In this document: piece after piece, positions 6,105-14,549 of the stretch | Numbering within the stretch: position 1 is the first letter of the stretch | How the letters are laid out: the number at the start of each line of letters is the position of its first letter | Assembly (NCBI RefSeq): GCF_013114825.1 | Contig: NZ_JAAVLX010000004.1 | Location: 310,001 to 374,000, forward strand | DNA: 64,000 nt | Direction: 5' to 3' | Source of the DNA: Bradyrhizobium australiense | Lineage (GTDB): Bacteria > Pseudomonadota > Alphaproteobacteria > Rhizobiales > Xanthobacteraceae | Notes under the pieces: model-generated | The model's input: only the letters and a program-made list of their open reading frames with translations | Told to the model about the DNA's origin: nothing | The model's database searches: none | Position numbers and translations under genes: made by a program

Positions 6105-8456
6105 ATGCGTCCGTGCGTTGCGCAGCCGAGTTTTCAAAATGCGCGCACGTACTTGCTTGCAGGTTGGGGTGGCATCTTGAAGTCTCGTGATTTGTTCCGG
6201 ATCGCCGCGTTGGCGACCGTATCGATATTGGCGTTGTGGCCGCAGTCGACGTTCGCGCAGTCAAGCTCTTCGGCGCAATCGGGGGCACAGTCGTTACCCC
6301 CCGTGGTCGTCGCATCGCCGGAGGCTCGCCGTCGCGCAGCATCGCCAGAGCGGCGGCAGACACGGCGTGCAACGCAGACAGCGCAATCCAACAGGCCGCA
6401 GCCGCAACGCGGCGTCGGCTTCGTCGAAAACCCGCGCGGCGCGGTCCAGGGTTACGTTGCTGGCCGCTCGATGGCGGGCACCAAGACCAACACGCCGATA
6501 ATGGAGACGCCGCAGTCGCTGTCGGTGATCGGTAGCGAGCAGATTCGCGACCAGAAGCCCGGCAAGTTCGACGAGATCCTGAGGTACTCGCCGGGCGTCA
6601 TCGCCGGGACATTCGGCGCCGATACCCGCAATGACTGGTTTTTGATCCGCGGTTTCAAGTCGGACGACGTCGGCCTGTTCCTCGACGGGCTGCAGCTCTT
6701 CTACACATCTTATGCGAGCTGGAAGCTGCAGCCTTTCAATATGGAGCGCGTCGAGGTGTTGCGCGGCCCTTCCGCCGTGCTGTATGGCGGTTCAAGCCCA
6801 AGCGGTATCGTCAACGCGGTCAGTAAGGCGCCTCCGGTCGAGCCGATCCGCTATCTCGAGACCGGCGTGAATAACCTTGGTAACGCCTATTTTTCCTTCG
6901 ATGTGGGCGGGCCGGTCGCGACGCCTGCCGAGAATGGAAAGGTGTTCTATCGTGTTGTCGGCCAGGTCCAGAACGGCGGCACACAGGTCGATTTCACGCC
7001 CGACAATAACTACTTCATCGCGCCGTCGGTCACCTACAAGCCGGACGCGGATACGACGTTCACCGTGCTGGCGTCGGCGTCGAAGCAGGATACCCGCGGC
7101 ATCAATTTCCTGCCCTATGTCGGAACGGTGACCGATGCACCGTTCGGCCGCATCCCGACCAAACTGTTCGTCGGCGATCCCAGCGTTGATACGTTCAAAC
7201 GCGAACAGGAGATGATCGGCTATCGGTTCGAGAAGAACCTCACCGACAACTTCACATTCCGTCAGAATGCCCGCTTTGCCCATGTCGACGTCACCTATCG
7301 AGGCTTGATCGGCAACGGCTATGCTAATCTGGCGACGGGCGACATCGCACGGTACAATTGGTACGCGAAGAACACTGCCAATCAGGCCAATCTCGACAAC
7401 CAACTGGAATATCGTTTCGATACCGGACCTCTGGAGCACACGATGCTGTTTGGGGTGGATCTGAGAAGCTATCGGATCGATGACTATCAAATATTTGATT
7501 TTGGCGGAGTGCCGCCGATCAACGCGCTAAATCCGTCCTACGGTGTTGGCGACATACCGTTCTCCACCGCGCCGTTCCGCAACTTCCTCCTGACCCAGCA
7601 GCAGCTCGGCACCTACATTCAGGACCAGATCAAGTTCGGGAGCTTTACCCTGGTCTTGAGCGGCCGCAACGATTGGGTGTCGACGAGCCAGGGCGACCGT
7701 CCGACCGGCGCCACGCAGATCAACCGCGAAGACAGCAAGTTCAGCGGCCGCGCCGGCCTGATCTACAATTTCGACAACGGTCTTGCGCCTTATGTTGCGT
7801 ACGCGACAAGCTATAACCCGGTCATCGGCGTCAACTCCTCGAACCAGCTTCTTTTGCCGGAAACCGGTGAGCAGGCCGAGGTCGGACTGAAGTTTCGGCC
7901 TAACGGCTTTAACGGTCACTTCGGCATCGCCGTGTTCGATCTGAAGCGACAAAATGTACTCACGACGGATCCCAACAGCGTGCCGCCGAATCTGCAGACT
8001 CAGACCGGCGAGGTCACCTCGCGCGGTCTTGAACTCGAGGCCGTCGCCAATGTCGCGCCTGGACTAAAGATGGTCGGCGCATTCACAACCTACGATCTGT
8101 TCAACAGCAAGCATACGGACGCGGCGCTGCTTGGCCGGACGCCGACTAACACGCCACAACAGGTGGGATCGGTCTGGACGGACTACACCTTCCAGGAGGG
8201 GCCGCTGACTGGTTTCGGCTTCGGTGGTGGCGTGCGCTATATCGGCCCTTCATTCGCCAATGACGCTAACACGCTCGTAGTTCCGTCGGTCGTGCTCGGC
8301 GACGCCGCGATCCATTACGAATGGCAAAACTGGCGTGCGGCGTTGAACTTCATCAATGTCACCGATGAGATCTATGTCGCGAGTTGCGCGTCGCCAACAT
8401 CCTGCTTCTACGGCGATCGCCGCCGTGTCACGGCGAGCCTCGCCTATAAATGGTAG
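6105..8456 (+). CDS. TonB-dependent siderophore receptor (hydroxamate/ferrichrome type)
   Basis: Outer-membrane receptor of 783 residues. A Sec signal peptide (SRDLFRIAALATVSILALWPQ to FAQ) is followed by a Ser/Arg-rich linker, then the plug domain: TPIMETPQSLSVIGSEQIRDQ, LIRGFKSDDVGLFLDG, and MERVEVLRGPSAVLYGGS with SGIVNAVSK. A 22-strand-type barrel follows and ends RRRVTASLAYKW with the terminal aromatic residue. The order and motifs fit the FhuA/FoxA/FegA group for ferric hydroxamates; the exact ligand is inference. TTG 6177, after GGGGTGG, would give a tidier signal peptide than ATG 6105. Two ICE-like sites lie upstream, and a PepSY gene follows directly, as in the fegAB arrangement described in B. 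japonicum. Confidence 0.93.
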   Translation: MRPCVAQPSFQNARTYLLAGWGGILKSRDLFRIAALATVSILALWPQSTFAQSSSSAQSGAQSLPPVVVASPEARRRAASPERRQTRRATQTAQSNRPQPQRGVGFVENPRGAVQGYVAGRSMAGTKTNTPIMETPQSLSVIGSEQIRDQKPGKFDEILRYSPGVIAGTFGADTRNDWFLIRGFKSDDVGLFLDGLQLFYTSYASWKLQPFNMERVEVLRGPSAVLYGGSSPSGIVNAVSKAPPVEPIRYLETGVNNLGNAYFSFDVGGPVATPAENGKVFYRVVGQVQNGGTQVDFTPDNNYFIAPSVTYKPDADTTFTVLASASKQDTRGINFLPYVGTVTDAPFGRIPTKLFVGDPSVDTFKREQEMIGYRFEKNLTDNFTFRQNARFAHVDVTYRGLIGNGYANLATGDIARYNWYAKNTANQANLDNQLEYRFDTGPLEHTMLFGVDLRSYRIDDYQIFDFGGVPPINALNPSYGVGDIPFSTAPFRNFLLTQQQLGTYIQDQIKFGSFTLVLSGRNDWVSTSQGDRPTGATQINREDSKFSGRAGLIYNFDNGLAPYVAYATSYNPVIGVNSSNQLLLPETGEQAEVGLKFRPNGFNGHFGIAVFDLKRQNVLTTDPNSVPPNLQTQTGEVTSRGLELEAVANVAPGLKMVGAFTTYDLFNSKHTDAALLGRTPTNTPQQVGSVWTDYTFQEGPLTGFGFGGGVRYIGPSFANDANTLVVPSVVLGDAAIHYEWQNWRAALNFINVTDEIYVASCASPTSCFYGDRRRVTASLAYKW

Positions 8457-8484
8457 CGCGGACGCGATCGGCCGGGAGGCTGCA

Positions 8485-9618
8485 CTGAAGGCGAGGACGG
8501 TTCGTATCTGGTCGGTGGTCCACACCTGGAGCAGCCTGATATCGACGCTGTTCCTGCTGCTGCTGTGCATCACGGGCCTACCGCTGATATTCCATCACGA
8601 GATCGATGAGCTGCTCGGCTACGATCCGAAGCCCGAGATCGTCCAGCCGGGCACGGTGAAACAGAGCATCGACGAAATCGCTCGAACTGCGCTCGCGCAC
8701 GATCCCGGCCGCGTGCTGCAGTACATCCTGTGGGACAAGGACGAACCGAATACGGTGATCGCCTTCACCAACAACAAGGCCGACGGCGATCCGGATGCCG
8801 CGACGCTCAGGGCGTATGATGCACACACCGCCAAGCCGCTCGGCTCGGTCGGCGGCGGCCCGATGCTGATATTCCTCAAGCTTCACGTCGATATGTTTGC
8901 GGGCCACCCCGGTAAGCTATTCCTCGGCGCAATGGGCTTCCTGTTCCTGGTCGCGATCGTCTCCGGCGTGGTGCTGTACTGGCCGTTCAGCCGCCGCCTG
9001 AGCTTTGGCACCCTCAGGGACAAGTCGCGCCGTATTGCCTGGTTTGATTGGCACAATCTGCTCGGCGCCGTAACCATCGCATGGGCGCTGGTGGTCGGTG
9101 CCACCGGCGTCATCAACACGCTTGCGGAAGTAATGCTGAGCCAGTGGAAGGCCAACGAACTCGCTGACATGGTCAAGCCGTACGCGGGCAAGCCGCCGCC
9201 GGTGCATCTGGCCTCGCTCGATAAAACGATCGAAAGAGCGCGGACAACAGCGCCGGGCATGAACATCTCCTTCATCGCCTTTCCGGGCACCCCGTTCACG
9301 AGTTCGCATCATTTCGCGGTGTTCATGCGCGGCGACACACCGCTGACGTCGCGGCTGCTCAAGCCGGTGCTGCTCGATGGCGAAACCGGAGAAGTCTCCG
9401 ACGCGCGCGATCTTCCGGTCTATCTCAAGGCGCTGCTGGTCTCGCAACCGCTGCACTTCGGCGACTATGGCGGCATGCCGCTGAAAATCATCTGGGCGCT
9501 GCTCGACGTCATGACCATCGTCGTCATCGTCAGCGGGCTCTATCTGTGGATCGTCAAACGTCGCAAGCACCGTAACCACGCGATCGCGGGGCAGCCCTCT
9601 TTGCAGCCGTCGCGATGA
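8485..9618 (+). CDS. PepSY-associated inner-membrane protein (FegB/PiuB-like)
   Basis: Inner-membrane protein with PepSY-type helices: VHTWSSLISTLFLLLLCITGLPLIFHHE near the N-terminus, a second helix at LFLGAMGFLFLVAIVSGVVLYW, a third at LLGAVTIAWALVVGATGV, and a last at VMTIVVIVSGLYLWIVKRR. Conserved histidines flank the helices (HTW, HHE, LHVD, WHN), suggesting haem or electron transfer, as proposed for siderophore reductases of this family. No ATG lies at the expected N-terminus (KARTVRIWSVVHTW). CTG 8485, with GGGAGG five bases before it, fits best; ATG 8356 would overlap the receptor gene by 101 bases, and GTG 8515 would cut into the first helix. It probably releases or reduces iron imported by the receptor. 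Confidence 0.85.
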   Translation: MKARTVRIWSVVHTWSSLISTLFLLLLCITGLPLIFHHEIDELLGYDPKPEIVQPGTVKQSIDEIARTALAHDPGRVLQYILWDKDEPNTVIAFTNNKADGDPDAATLRAYDAHTAKPLGSVGGGPMLIFLKLHVDMFAGHPGKLFLGAMGFLFLVAIVSGVVLYWPFSRRLSFGTLRDKSRRIAWFDWHNLLGAVTIAWALVVGATGVINTLAEVMLSQWKANELADMVKPYAGKPPPVHLASLDKTIERARTTAPGMNISFIAFPGTPFTSSHHFAVFMRGDTPLTSRLLKPVLLDGETGEVSDARDLPVYLKALLVSQPLHFGDYGGMPLKIIWALLDVMTIVVIVSGLYLWIVKRRKHRNHAIAGQPSLQPSR

Positions 9619-9815
9619 CCACGGCCCGCAACTCGCGATCCAGTGGCAATTGGTGGACCGTTTATGGCGGTCCGCTGCTGATCGGCGTGCTCTCGGTCGC
9701 TGGGCTATTAAGCGCGCTATTGTCCGACGGACCCGGCCGCTATTTTTCCTGGCTCGCGCTAGGCGCGCCCGTCATCGTTACTGCCTGGTTTTTCGCGCGG
9801 CGAAGGCGCGTCTAG
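9615..9815 (+). CDS. Small membrane protein of the siderophore operon
   Basis: This 66-residue protein has two hydrophobic helices (GGPLLIGVLSVAGLLSALLS and FSWLALGAPVIVTAWFFA) and a basic tail RRRRV, predicted inside. Its ATG overlaps the TGA of the PepSY gene, so it is the third gene of the operon. Tiny membrane proteins of this kind commonly follow PepSY genes; their role is unknown. Confidence 0.75.
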   Translation: MTTARNSRSSGNWWTVYGGPLLIGVLSVAGLLSALLSDGPGRYFSWLALGAPVIVTAWFFARRRRV

Positions 9816-9842
9816 TTCTACCGCGTAAGTAGCTGCTCAAAA

Positions 9843-9950
9843 ATCCCTGAGGATCCCGCAGAGCGGGCGTCGCGAAGGATGTAGGCCGCAAACACCGGGC
9901 CTCGTGGTTCGAGACGTGCTTCGCGCTCCTCACCATGAGGGGCTTATGAC
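9843..9950. repeat. Palindromic intergenic repeat of the Bradyrhizobium type
   Basis: A string of short inverted repeats fills the gap after the siderophore operon: CCCGC/GCGGG near 9855-9868, and CCTCGTGGTTCGAGACG facing CTCACCATGAGG at 9900-9940. The words CTCACCATGAGG and TTCGAGACG recur in intergenic repeats of this genus (from memory). It could also act as a transcript end. Confidence 0.55.
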
Positions 9951-9959
9951 GCAGTAAGG

Positions 9960-10664
9960 CTAAGCGGGCCGCATCAGCTTCAGCGTCGCGGCTAGCCGGA
10001 GGCTGCGCTTTCCAGCCAATGCGATAGCTTCGAGTTCAGCCCCCGCCTCGTCGCAGGTGCCGGTAAAGCCGATGCCCACCTCATGGCCGCCGAACACGGG
10101 GTTTTCGCCCCTTGCTGGCGTATGCTCCTGGTTAAGGATCTCGCCCTTCCAGCGGCCGTTGGCCGAAGAGTAGGAACCGAGGTAGTAGAAAAAGGCGTCT
10201 CCGCCGAGGATGCGGCCGTCCAGCAGCAGCATGACGCCGGACAAGCCGGCCTTGACACCATCGAGCGCGCGGAGCTGAAGGGAATAGAGCCCGTTGACGA
10301 CCCCGCCCTGCCCAACGGTGCCAACCGGCGGCAACGCTTCGTCGTCGAGGCGCGTCAGCTCGGCCCAGAACAAGGCGCCCGGTCGCGGCGCGGCGCTGCC
10401 TTCAAAACGGATCTTGTTGCCCTGCAGCCTGCCTCTCACGCTGATAGCGGCGACGTCTGTATCCATCAGCGGCTTGTAGTGGGGGTCGTCATTGTGGCGC
10501 TGGGTGATGACCTCGCCGACAATTTCCTCCGCCGTCTCCTGATAGGTGCCGAGATGGGCAAAGGCGGAATTGCCGCCCAATAGCTTGCCATTGTGCATGC
10601 ACATGATGCTGCGGCCGAACGCATCGTTCACGCCGTACTCGACCTTGTAGAGTCCGCTCAGCAC
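9960..10664 (-). CDS. GrlR-like two-domain protein, copy 1
   Basis: This 234-residue protein consists of two tandem GrlR-like units. Unit 1 (about 1-110) reads MLSGLYKVEYGVNDAFGRSI, CMHNGKLLGGNSAFAHLGTY and LPPVGTVGQGG; unit 2 (about 125-230) reads NGLYSLQLRALDG, GVMLLLDGRILGGDAFFYYLG and FGGHEVGIGFTGTC. The shared unit is GLY..., G(V/S)M...DGR(L/I)xGG(D/N), then an FxGxY strand and a closing beta pair. GrlR of enteropathogenic E. coli represses type III secretion by binding the activator GrlA; no GrlA-like gene is nearby. It has no signal peptide. Two more copies lie at 12.2 and 18.3 kb in the same orientation. Function here is unknown. Confidence 0.8.
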   Translation of the reverse strand: MLSGLYKVEYGVNDAFGRSIMCMHNGKLLGGNSAFAHLGTYQETAEEIVGEVITQRHNDDPHYKPLMDTDVAAISVRGRLQGNKIRFEGSAAPRPGALFWAELTRLDDEALPPVGTVGQGGVVNGLYSLQLRALDGVKAGLSGVMLLLDGRILGGDAFFYYLGSYSSANGRWKGEILNQEHTPARGENPVFGGHEVGIGFTGTCDEAGAELEAIALAGKRSLRLAATLKLMRPA

Positions 10665-10746
10665 CGAAGCCGTTCCCGCCTATCGAATGGTCCGCCGGGC
10701 TTAGCACCGCCGCGGCCATGGAACCAGCGCGCGTTTTATCGCAGTT

Positions 10747-10896
10747 TCAATGCCGTTTGAAATACTGCACCGCGCGTTCGTGCTTTTCCGCCGCCGCCCG
10801 TGATTTGAAGGTTCCGAGATTACGGCGTTTGCCGGTTTTCGGGTTAATTTTGCGGGAATAGAGCCGGTATTCGCCCGACTGCAGTTTTCGGATCAT
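10747..10896 (-). CDS. Conserved-looking 49-residue basic protein
   Basis: A 50-codon frame encodes MIRKLQSGEYRLYSRKIN then PKTGKRRNLGTFKSR, with a helical end AAAEKHERAVQYFKRH. The pattern (beta hairpin with KxGxRRNLGTF, then a helix starting SRAAAEKHE) looks like a small DNA-binding or integrase-arm-type fold, and similar small proteins occur across Rhizobiales (from memory). The shine-dalgarno match is weak (GGTGCTGG). It stands alone between copy 1 of the GrlR-like genes and the YdcZ gene. Confidence 0.6.
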   Translation of the reverse strand: MIRKLQSGEYRLYSRKINPKTGKRRNLGTFKSRAAAEKHERAVQYFKRH

Positions 10897-11010
10897 GGCC
10901 AGCACCGCTTGTTGCGAGCCCCGTCCGCAACAATTGCGGCGCAGGTCCTCTTGTTCCGATCCGGCTATTCGCGTTGTCTGGTCTCATACTGCCGGCATCG
11001 CTCGGCCGGC

Positions 11011-11475
11011 ATGGAATTAACGGGGGATTACGTGCAACATTTCTTCCTCTATCTCCTTGCGCTCGGCGCCGGCGTCAGCGTCGCGACCCAGCAGGTGCTC
11101 AATGGCAGCCTGCGCACGGCGCTGGCGTCGCCGGTCTGGGCGGGGCTGGTCAGCTATGCCGTCGGCCTCATAACCATGATCGCTACCGTGATGGCGTTCC
11201 GGGAGCGCGTTCCCTCCTGGAAAGCAATAGCCGACGTACCGTGGTATGCATGGTCGGGCGGCGTATTTGGCGGCGCGTTCATCCTGCTGGTGATCCTGTT
11301 GCTGCCCTCGCTCGGCGCGGCGACGCTGTTTGCGCTTGTCATCGCCGGCCAGGTGCTCGCCGCAATTACGCTCGATCATTTCGGCGCGTTCGGGCTGACG
11401 CCGCATCCGATCAGCGCCGCGCGGCTCGGAGGCGCGGTGCTCCTGATCGCCGGCGTCGTCCTGATCAGGGATTAG
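11011..11475 (+). CDS. YdcZ/DUF606 family membrane transporter
   Basis: Inner-membrane protein of 154 residues with five hydrophobic helices: FFLYLLALGAGVSVATQQ, WAGLVSYAVGLITMIATV, WSGGVFGGAFILLVILLL, AATLFALVIAGQVLAAIT and LGGAVLLIAGVVLIRD. The length, the repeated Gly-rich helices and the final GGAVLLIAGVVLI match YdcZ (DUF606), half-size relatives of the drug/metabolite transporters. GTG 11032, right after GGGGGA, is a plausible start seven codons in. The substrate is unknown. It converges on the ModA-like gene and overlaps it by 11 bases. Confidence 0.85.
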   Translation: MELTGDYVQHFFLYLLALGAGVSVATQQVLNGSLRTALASPVWAGLVSYAVGLITMIATVMAFRERVPSWKAIADVPWYAWSGGVFGGAFILLVILLLPSLGAATLFALVIAGQVLAAITLDHFGAFGLTPHPISAARLGGAVLLIAGVVLIRD

Positions 11476-12163
11476 GTCCGGGCTCGAGCCCGCTCTCGCG
11501 CAATGCTGGTGCAACCGCAGGCGACGCGAGAAATCGCAGCAGCCGGTCTGCTTCGGCCGGCATGTTCGCCGCCGCCATTCGCCCGGCGGAAAATATCGCG
11601 GGCGTTTGCAGTTCGCGTGGAATGGGTCCAACCACCTCGATGCCCACGACCTGCTTCAACTCGCTGATTTGCTGGACGGCCAGATCGACCTCGCCGGTCA
11701 CCAGCTTCTCAGCGGTAAAACCTTGCGGGATGATCTGCGCCCTCGCATTGATCTCGGCGGCAATGCCGAGTTGCTCGATCAGTTTTGCAAACAGAATGCC
11801 GCTGGCGCCGAGCCGTGAATAGGCCACCGAGCGCGCGGCGAGCAGCGCCGCGCACAGTGCCCCCTCGGTGGCGATATCGGGATGGGCCGCCCCGGCCTTC
11901 ACGGCGATGCCGACGAACGAGCGGGCCAGGTCCACGCATGTCTCGACGACCACCCGCCCCTCGCGCGCAACCTCGTCCAGCCCCTCGCGGGTCAGCATGA
12001 CAACGTCCGCGGCCTGGCCGGCGCGCAGCCGGTCCAACAGGGCCAAGGTAGGCGCGAAATCGGCGTCGACACGTGCGCCGCCGGCCGCCTGGTACTGGCT
12101 GGCCAGGCTTTGCATGGCGCCCTTCAATGCCAGCGTCGAGAGGACGCGCACGGTATCGGCCAT
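11465..12163 (-). CDS. ModA-like substrate-binding protein without a signal peptide
   Basis: This 232-residue protein has the type II periplasmic-binding fold of the molybdate-binding ModA family: LSTLALKGAMQSLASQYQ at the start, ADVVMLTREGLDEVAREGRV, and a C-terminal half with QGFTAEKLVTGEVDLAVQQISEL. It starts MADTVRVLSTLA with no signal peptide, and no permease or ATPase gene is beside it, so it may act in the cytoplasm as a sensor or binding protein. It begins six bases after the end of the broken GrlR-like gene on the same strand and may have been transcribed with it. Confidence 0.8.
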   Translation of the reverse strand: MADTVRVLSTLALKGAMQSLASQYQAAGGARVDADFAPTLALLDRLRAGQAADVVMLTREGLDEVAREGRVVVETCVDLARSFVGIAVKAGAAHPDIATEGALCAALLAARSVAYSRLGASGILFAKLIEQLGIAAEINARAQIIPQGFTAEKLVTGEVDLAVQQISELKQVVGIEVVGPIPRELQTPAIFSAGRMAAANMPAEADRLLRFLASPAVAPALRESGLEPGPNP

Positions 12164-12169
12164 CAGCCG

Positions 12170-12755
12170 CTACACCCGGCGCATTAGTTTCAGGACCGCG
12201 GTCATGCGAAGGCTGCGCTTGCCGGCGAGCGCGGTCGCCTCCAGCAGCGCACCTTCCTCGTCGCAGGTGCCGGAAAAGCCGATGCCGATTTCATGCCCGC
12301 CGAAGATGGGATTCTCGCCCATGGCGGGCGTGTGCTCCTGATTGAGGATCTGGCCTTTCCAGCGGCCGTTCTCAGAAAAGGCCGTTGACGATGCCGCCCT
12401 CACCGACGCTGCCGGCGATCGGGATGACCTCCTGCTCGATCGGCGTCATCACCGAATGGAACGCCACGCCGGGCAATTCCTTCAAGCCGCCTTCAAAGCG
12501 ATAGAGGTTGCCGTCTGCCCTGCCCTTCGCCAACAGGGTGGCATCGTCGGTACCGGCCATCGCGCGGTAATTCGGGTCCGGGTTATGGCGCACGGTCTGG
12601 ATCAGGATGTCGACGCCGTCGTCGTGCTTTTCATAAGTGCCGATATGGGCGAAGGCCGAGTTGCCGCCCAGCATTCTGCCGTCGCGCGCATACATCACGC
12701 TGCGGCCGACCGCGGCGCCAAGCTGAAACCTGACTTTGTAAAATCCCTCAAACAA
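12170..12755 (-). pseudogene. GrlR-like two-domain protein, copy 2, broken by a deletion and frameshift
   Basis: The first GrlR-like unit is intact (start probably TTG 12755, LFEGFYKVRFQLGAAVGRSVMY onward), reads through VGEGGIVNGL and then stops after one more codon. The rest of unit 2 continues in another frame at ENGRWKGQILNQEHTPAMGENP and ends LKLMRRV. Compared with copy 1, about 119 bases (roughly 40 residues, from the NGL strand to NGRWKG) are missing. A 7-base direct repeat GGCCGTT (12364-12370, 12380-12386) marks the join, which suggests a slippage or recombination deletion. Unit 2 remains very close to copy 1, so the loss looks recent. Confidence 0.82.
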
Positions 12756-12857
12756 TGCCGTGTCCCCGGCAAACCCACCCCGCTGTCTAGCGCGGTTCAT
12801 AGCGGAGGGAAACGACCTTGAGCCGGGGTATTTGAAGCAAACTCATCAAGACGCCGT

Positions 12858-12905
12858 GTCATCAAAACGCAACGATCCGCCAAGGCGCTTCGCCCTGGCG
12901 GATCT
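12858..12905 (-). terminator. Rho-independent terminator of glnII
   Basis: On the minus strand AGATCCGCCAGGGCG pairs with CGCCTTGGCGGATC around a three-base loop (12872-12905), followed by a T-rich run containing GTTTTG. It lies 41 bases after the glnII stop. Confidence 0.8.
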
Positions 12906-12945
12906 GCTTGCAACCCGGCTGCCCGGGTCCGTAGCAATAAGTCCC

Positions 12946-13983
12946 TTAGGCCGCGGCCGCCTTGGCGCCGGTCGGGACTTCCGCGATCGTCTTCAGGATC
13001 TGGGAAGCGATCTGGTAGGGGTCGCCCTGCGAGTTCGGGCGGCGGTCTTCCAGATAGCCCTTGTAGTCGTTCTTGATGAACGAGTGAGGCACACGGATCG
13101 AAGCGCCGCGGTCGGCCACGCCGTAGCTGAACTTGTTCCAGGGCGCGGTCTCGTGCTTGCCGGTCAGGCGCTTGTCGTTATCCGGCCCATAGACCGCAAT
13201 GTGGTCCATGAGATTCTTGTCAAAGGCAGCCATCAGCTTCTCGAAATATTCCTTGCCGCCGACTTCGCGCATGTACTTGGTCGAGAAGTTGGCGTGCATG
13301 CCGGAGCCGTTCCAGTCGGTATCGCCGAGCGGCTTGCAGTGGAATTCGATGTCGATACCGTAGCTCTCGGTGAGGCGCAGCATCAGGTAGCGGGCCATCC
13401 ACATCTGGTCGGCAGCGGTCTTGGAGCCCTTGCCGAAGATCTGGAATTCCCACTGGCCCTTCGCCACTTCGGCGTTGATGCCTTCGTGGTTGATGCCGGC
13501 GGCGAGGCAGAGGTTGAGATGCTCTTCCACGATCTTGCGGGCGACATCACCGACGTTCTTGTAGCCGACGCCGGTGTAGTATGGGCCCTGCGGAGCCGGA
13601 TAACCGTCCGAGGGGAAGCCGAGCGGACGGCCGTCCTTGTAGAAGAAATATTCCTGCTCGAAGCCGAACCAGGCGCCTTCATCGTCGAGGATGGTTGCGC
13701 GCTTGTTCGAGGGGTGCGGGGTCTTGCCATCGGGCATCATGACTTCGCACATCACCAGGGCGCCGTTTTCACGCGCAGCATCGGGATAGACGGCGACCGG
13801 CTTCAGCACGCAATCGGAGCTATGGCCTTCGGCCTGCATGGTCGAGGAGCCGTCGAAGCCCCACAGCGGAAGCTGTTCGAGCGTCGGGAACTTGTCGAAT
13901 TCCTTGATCTGCGTTTTGCCGCGCAGATTCGGCGTCGGCGTATAGCCGTCGAGCCAAATATACTCGAGCTTGTACTTGGTCAT
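12946..13983 (-). CDS. glnII: Glutamine synthetase, type II
   Basis: This 345-residue enzyme joins ammonia to glutamate using ATP. It is the eukaryote-like type II form: it starts MTKYKLEYIWLDGYTPTPNLR, has WGFDGSST (about 42-49), the ATP-site segment NGSGMHANFST, and KHETAPWNKFSYGVADRGAS with the substrate-binding glutamate/arginine region and HSFIKN. Its length is right for GSII, well short of the about 470-residue GlnA. AGAGAGG lies before the ATG. A sigma-54 promoter and NtrC-like site upstream, a terminator downstream and divergent gstI fit nitrogen-controlled expression. In rhizobia GSII works beside the adenylylated GSI. Confidence 0.98.
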   Translation of the reverse strand: MTKYKLEYIWLDGYTPTPNLRGKTQIKEFDKFPTLEQLPLWGFDGSSTMQAEGHSSDCVLKPVAVYPDAARENGALVMCEVMMPDGKTPHPSNKRATILDDEGAWFGFEQEYFFYKDGRPLGFPSDGYPAPQGPYYTGVGYKNVGDVARKIVEEHLNLCLAAGINHEGINAEVAKGQWEFQIFGKGSKTAADQMWMARYLMLRLTESYGIDIEFHCKPLGDTDWNGSGMHANFSTKYMREVGGKEYFEKLMAAFDKNLMDHIAVYGPDNDKRLTGKHETAPWNKFSYGVADRGASIRVPHSFIKNDYKGYLEDRRPNSQGDPYQIASQILKTIAEVPTGAKAAAA

Positions 13984-14106
13984 TGAGCCTCTCTTGAGTT
14001 GCTATGAAATGCGGGAAACCGAAGCCTTGAATTCTGGATTTTGACGCCCAGCCCCCTGGAGGTCTCCGCATACGTGTACCCGGCCACGTCAGGCCTCTCC
14101 TTACTA

Positions 14107-14122
14107 AGCACGTTACGTGCCA
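14107..14122 (-). promoter_or_regulatory. Sigma-54 promoter of glnII
   Basis: Read on the minus strand the sequence is TGGCACG-TAAC-GTGCT, against the consensus TGGCACG-N4-TTGCW: the invariant GG and GC are ten bases apart and only one base of the -12 element differs. It lies about 124 bases before the glnII ATG, pointing the right way. Confidence 0.75.
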
Positions 14123-14451
14123 ACCGCTGCAGTGCGGCAAGGGCCATCCGCAGGGCGAGCCGCCGGCGGCCCAAAATAAAAGCTGCGACATAGGACCGCG
14201 GCAGGCCGGCAAATCAGGCAGTCTGGCGGCAGGCTTGCCAGCCGAATCCAGCCCATTTCTCCGGCATTTTTCCCTTCCCTCCGCAAAGCGCTTAAAGGTT
14301 CGGCATCGATTTGAGGCTTCCGCGTGGGACGCCGGCTCACCCGAGCAACCATCTCGTCGGCTCACGCGTTGGTCATGCAAATGCTGCCTCGCAGAATGCA
14401 CCGCCGAAATTGCCTACGAAATAGACAAACCCTGCCGATCTCTTGGTCACT

Positions 14452-14468
14452 TGCACCCGCTCGGGGCA
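14452..14468. promoter_or_regulatory. NtrC-like binding site
   Basis: TGCACC-CGCTC-GGGGCA matches the NtrC palindrome TGCACC-N5-GGTGCA at all but one position. A second TGCACC half-site lies at 14397-14402. The site is about 80 bases before gstI and about 330 bases upstream of the glnII promoter; NtrC could activate glnII from here and block gstI. Confidence 0.55.
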
Positions 14469-14549
14469 CCGACAATATCGACTTCCGTAACCACTGGAGA
14501 ACGAGTCGGGCGCACCATGGAGCTCGCGCTTCGACAAAGGGAGACTGCA

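Noticed and set aside
12760..13986. 408-codon plus-strand frame opposite glnII
   Set aside because: Shadow of the glnII coding frame; composition has no domain.
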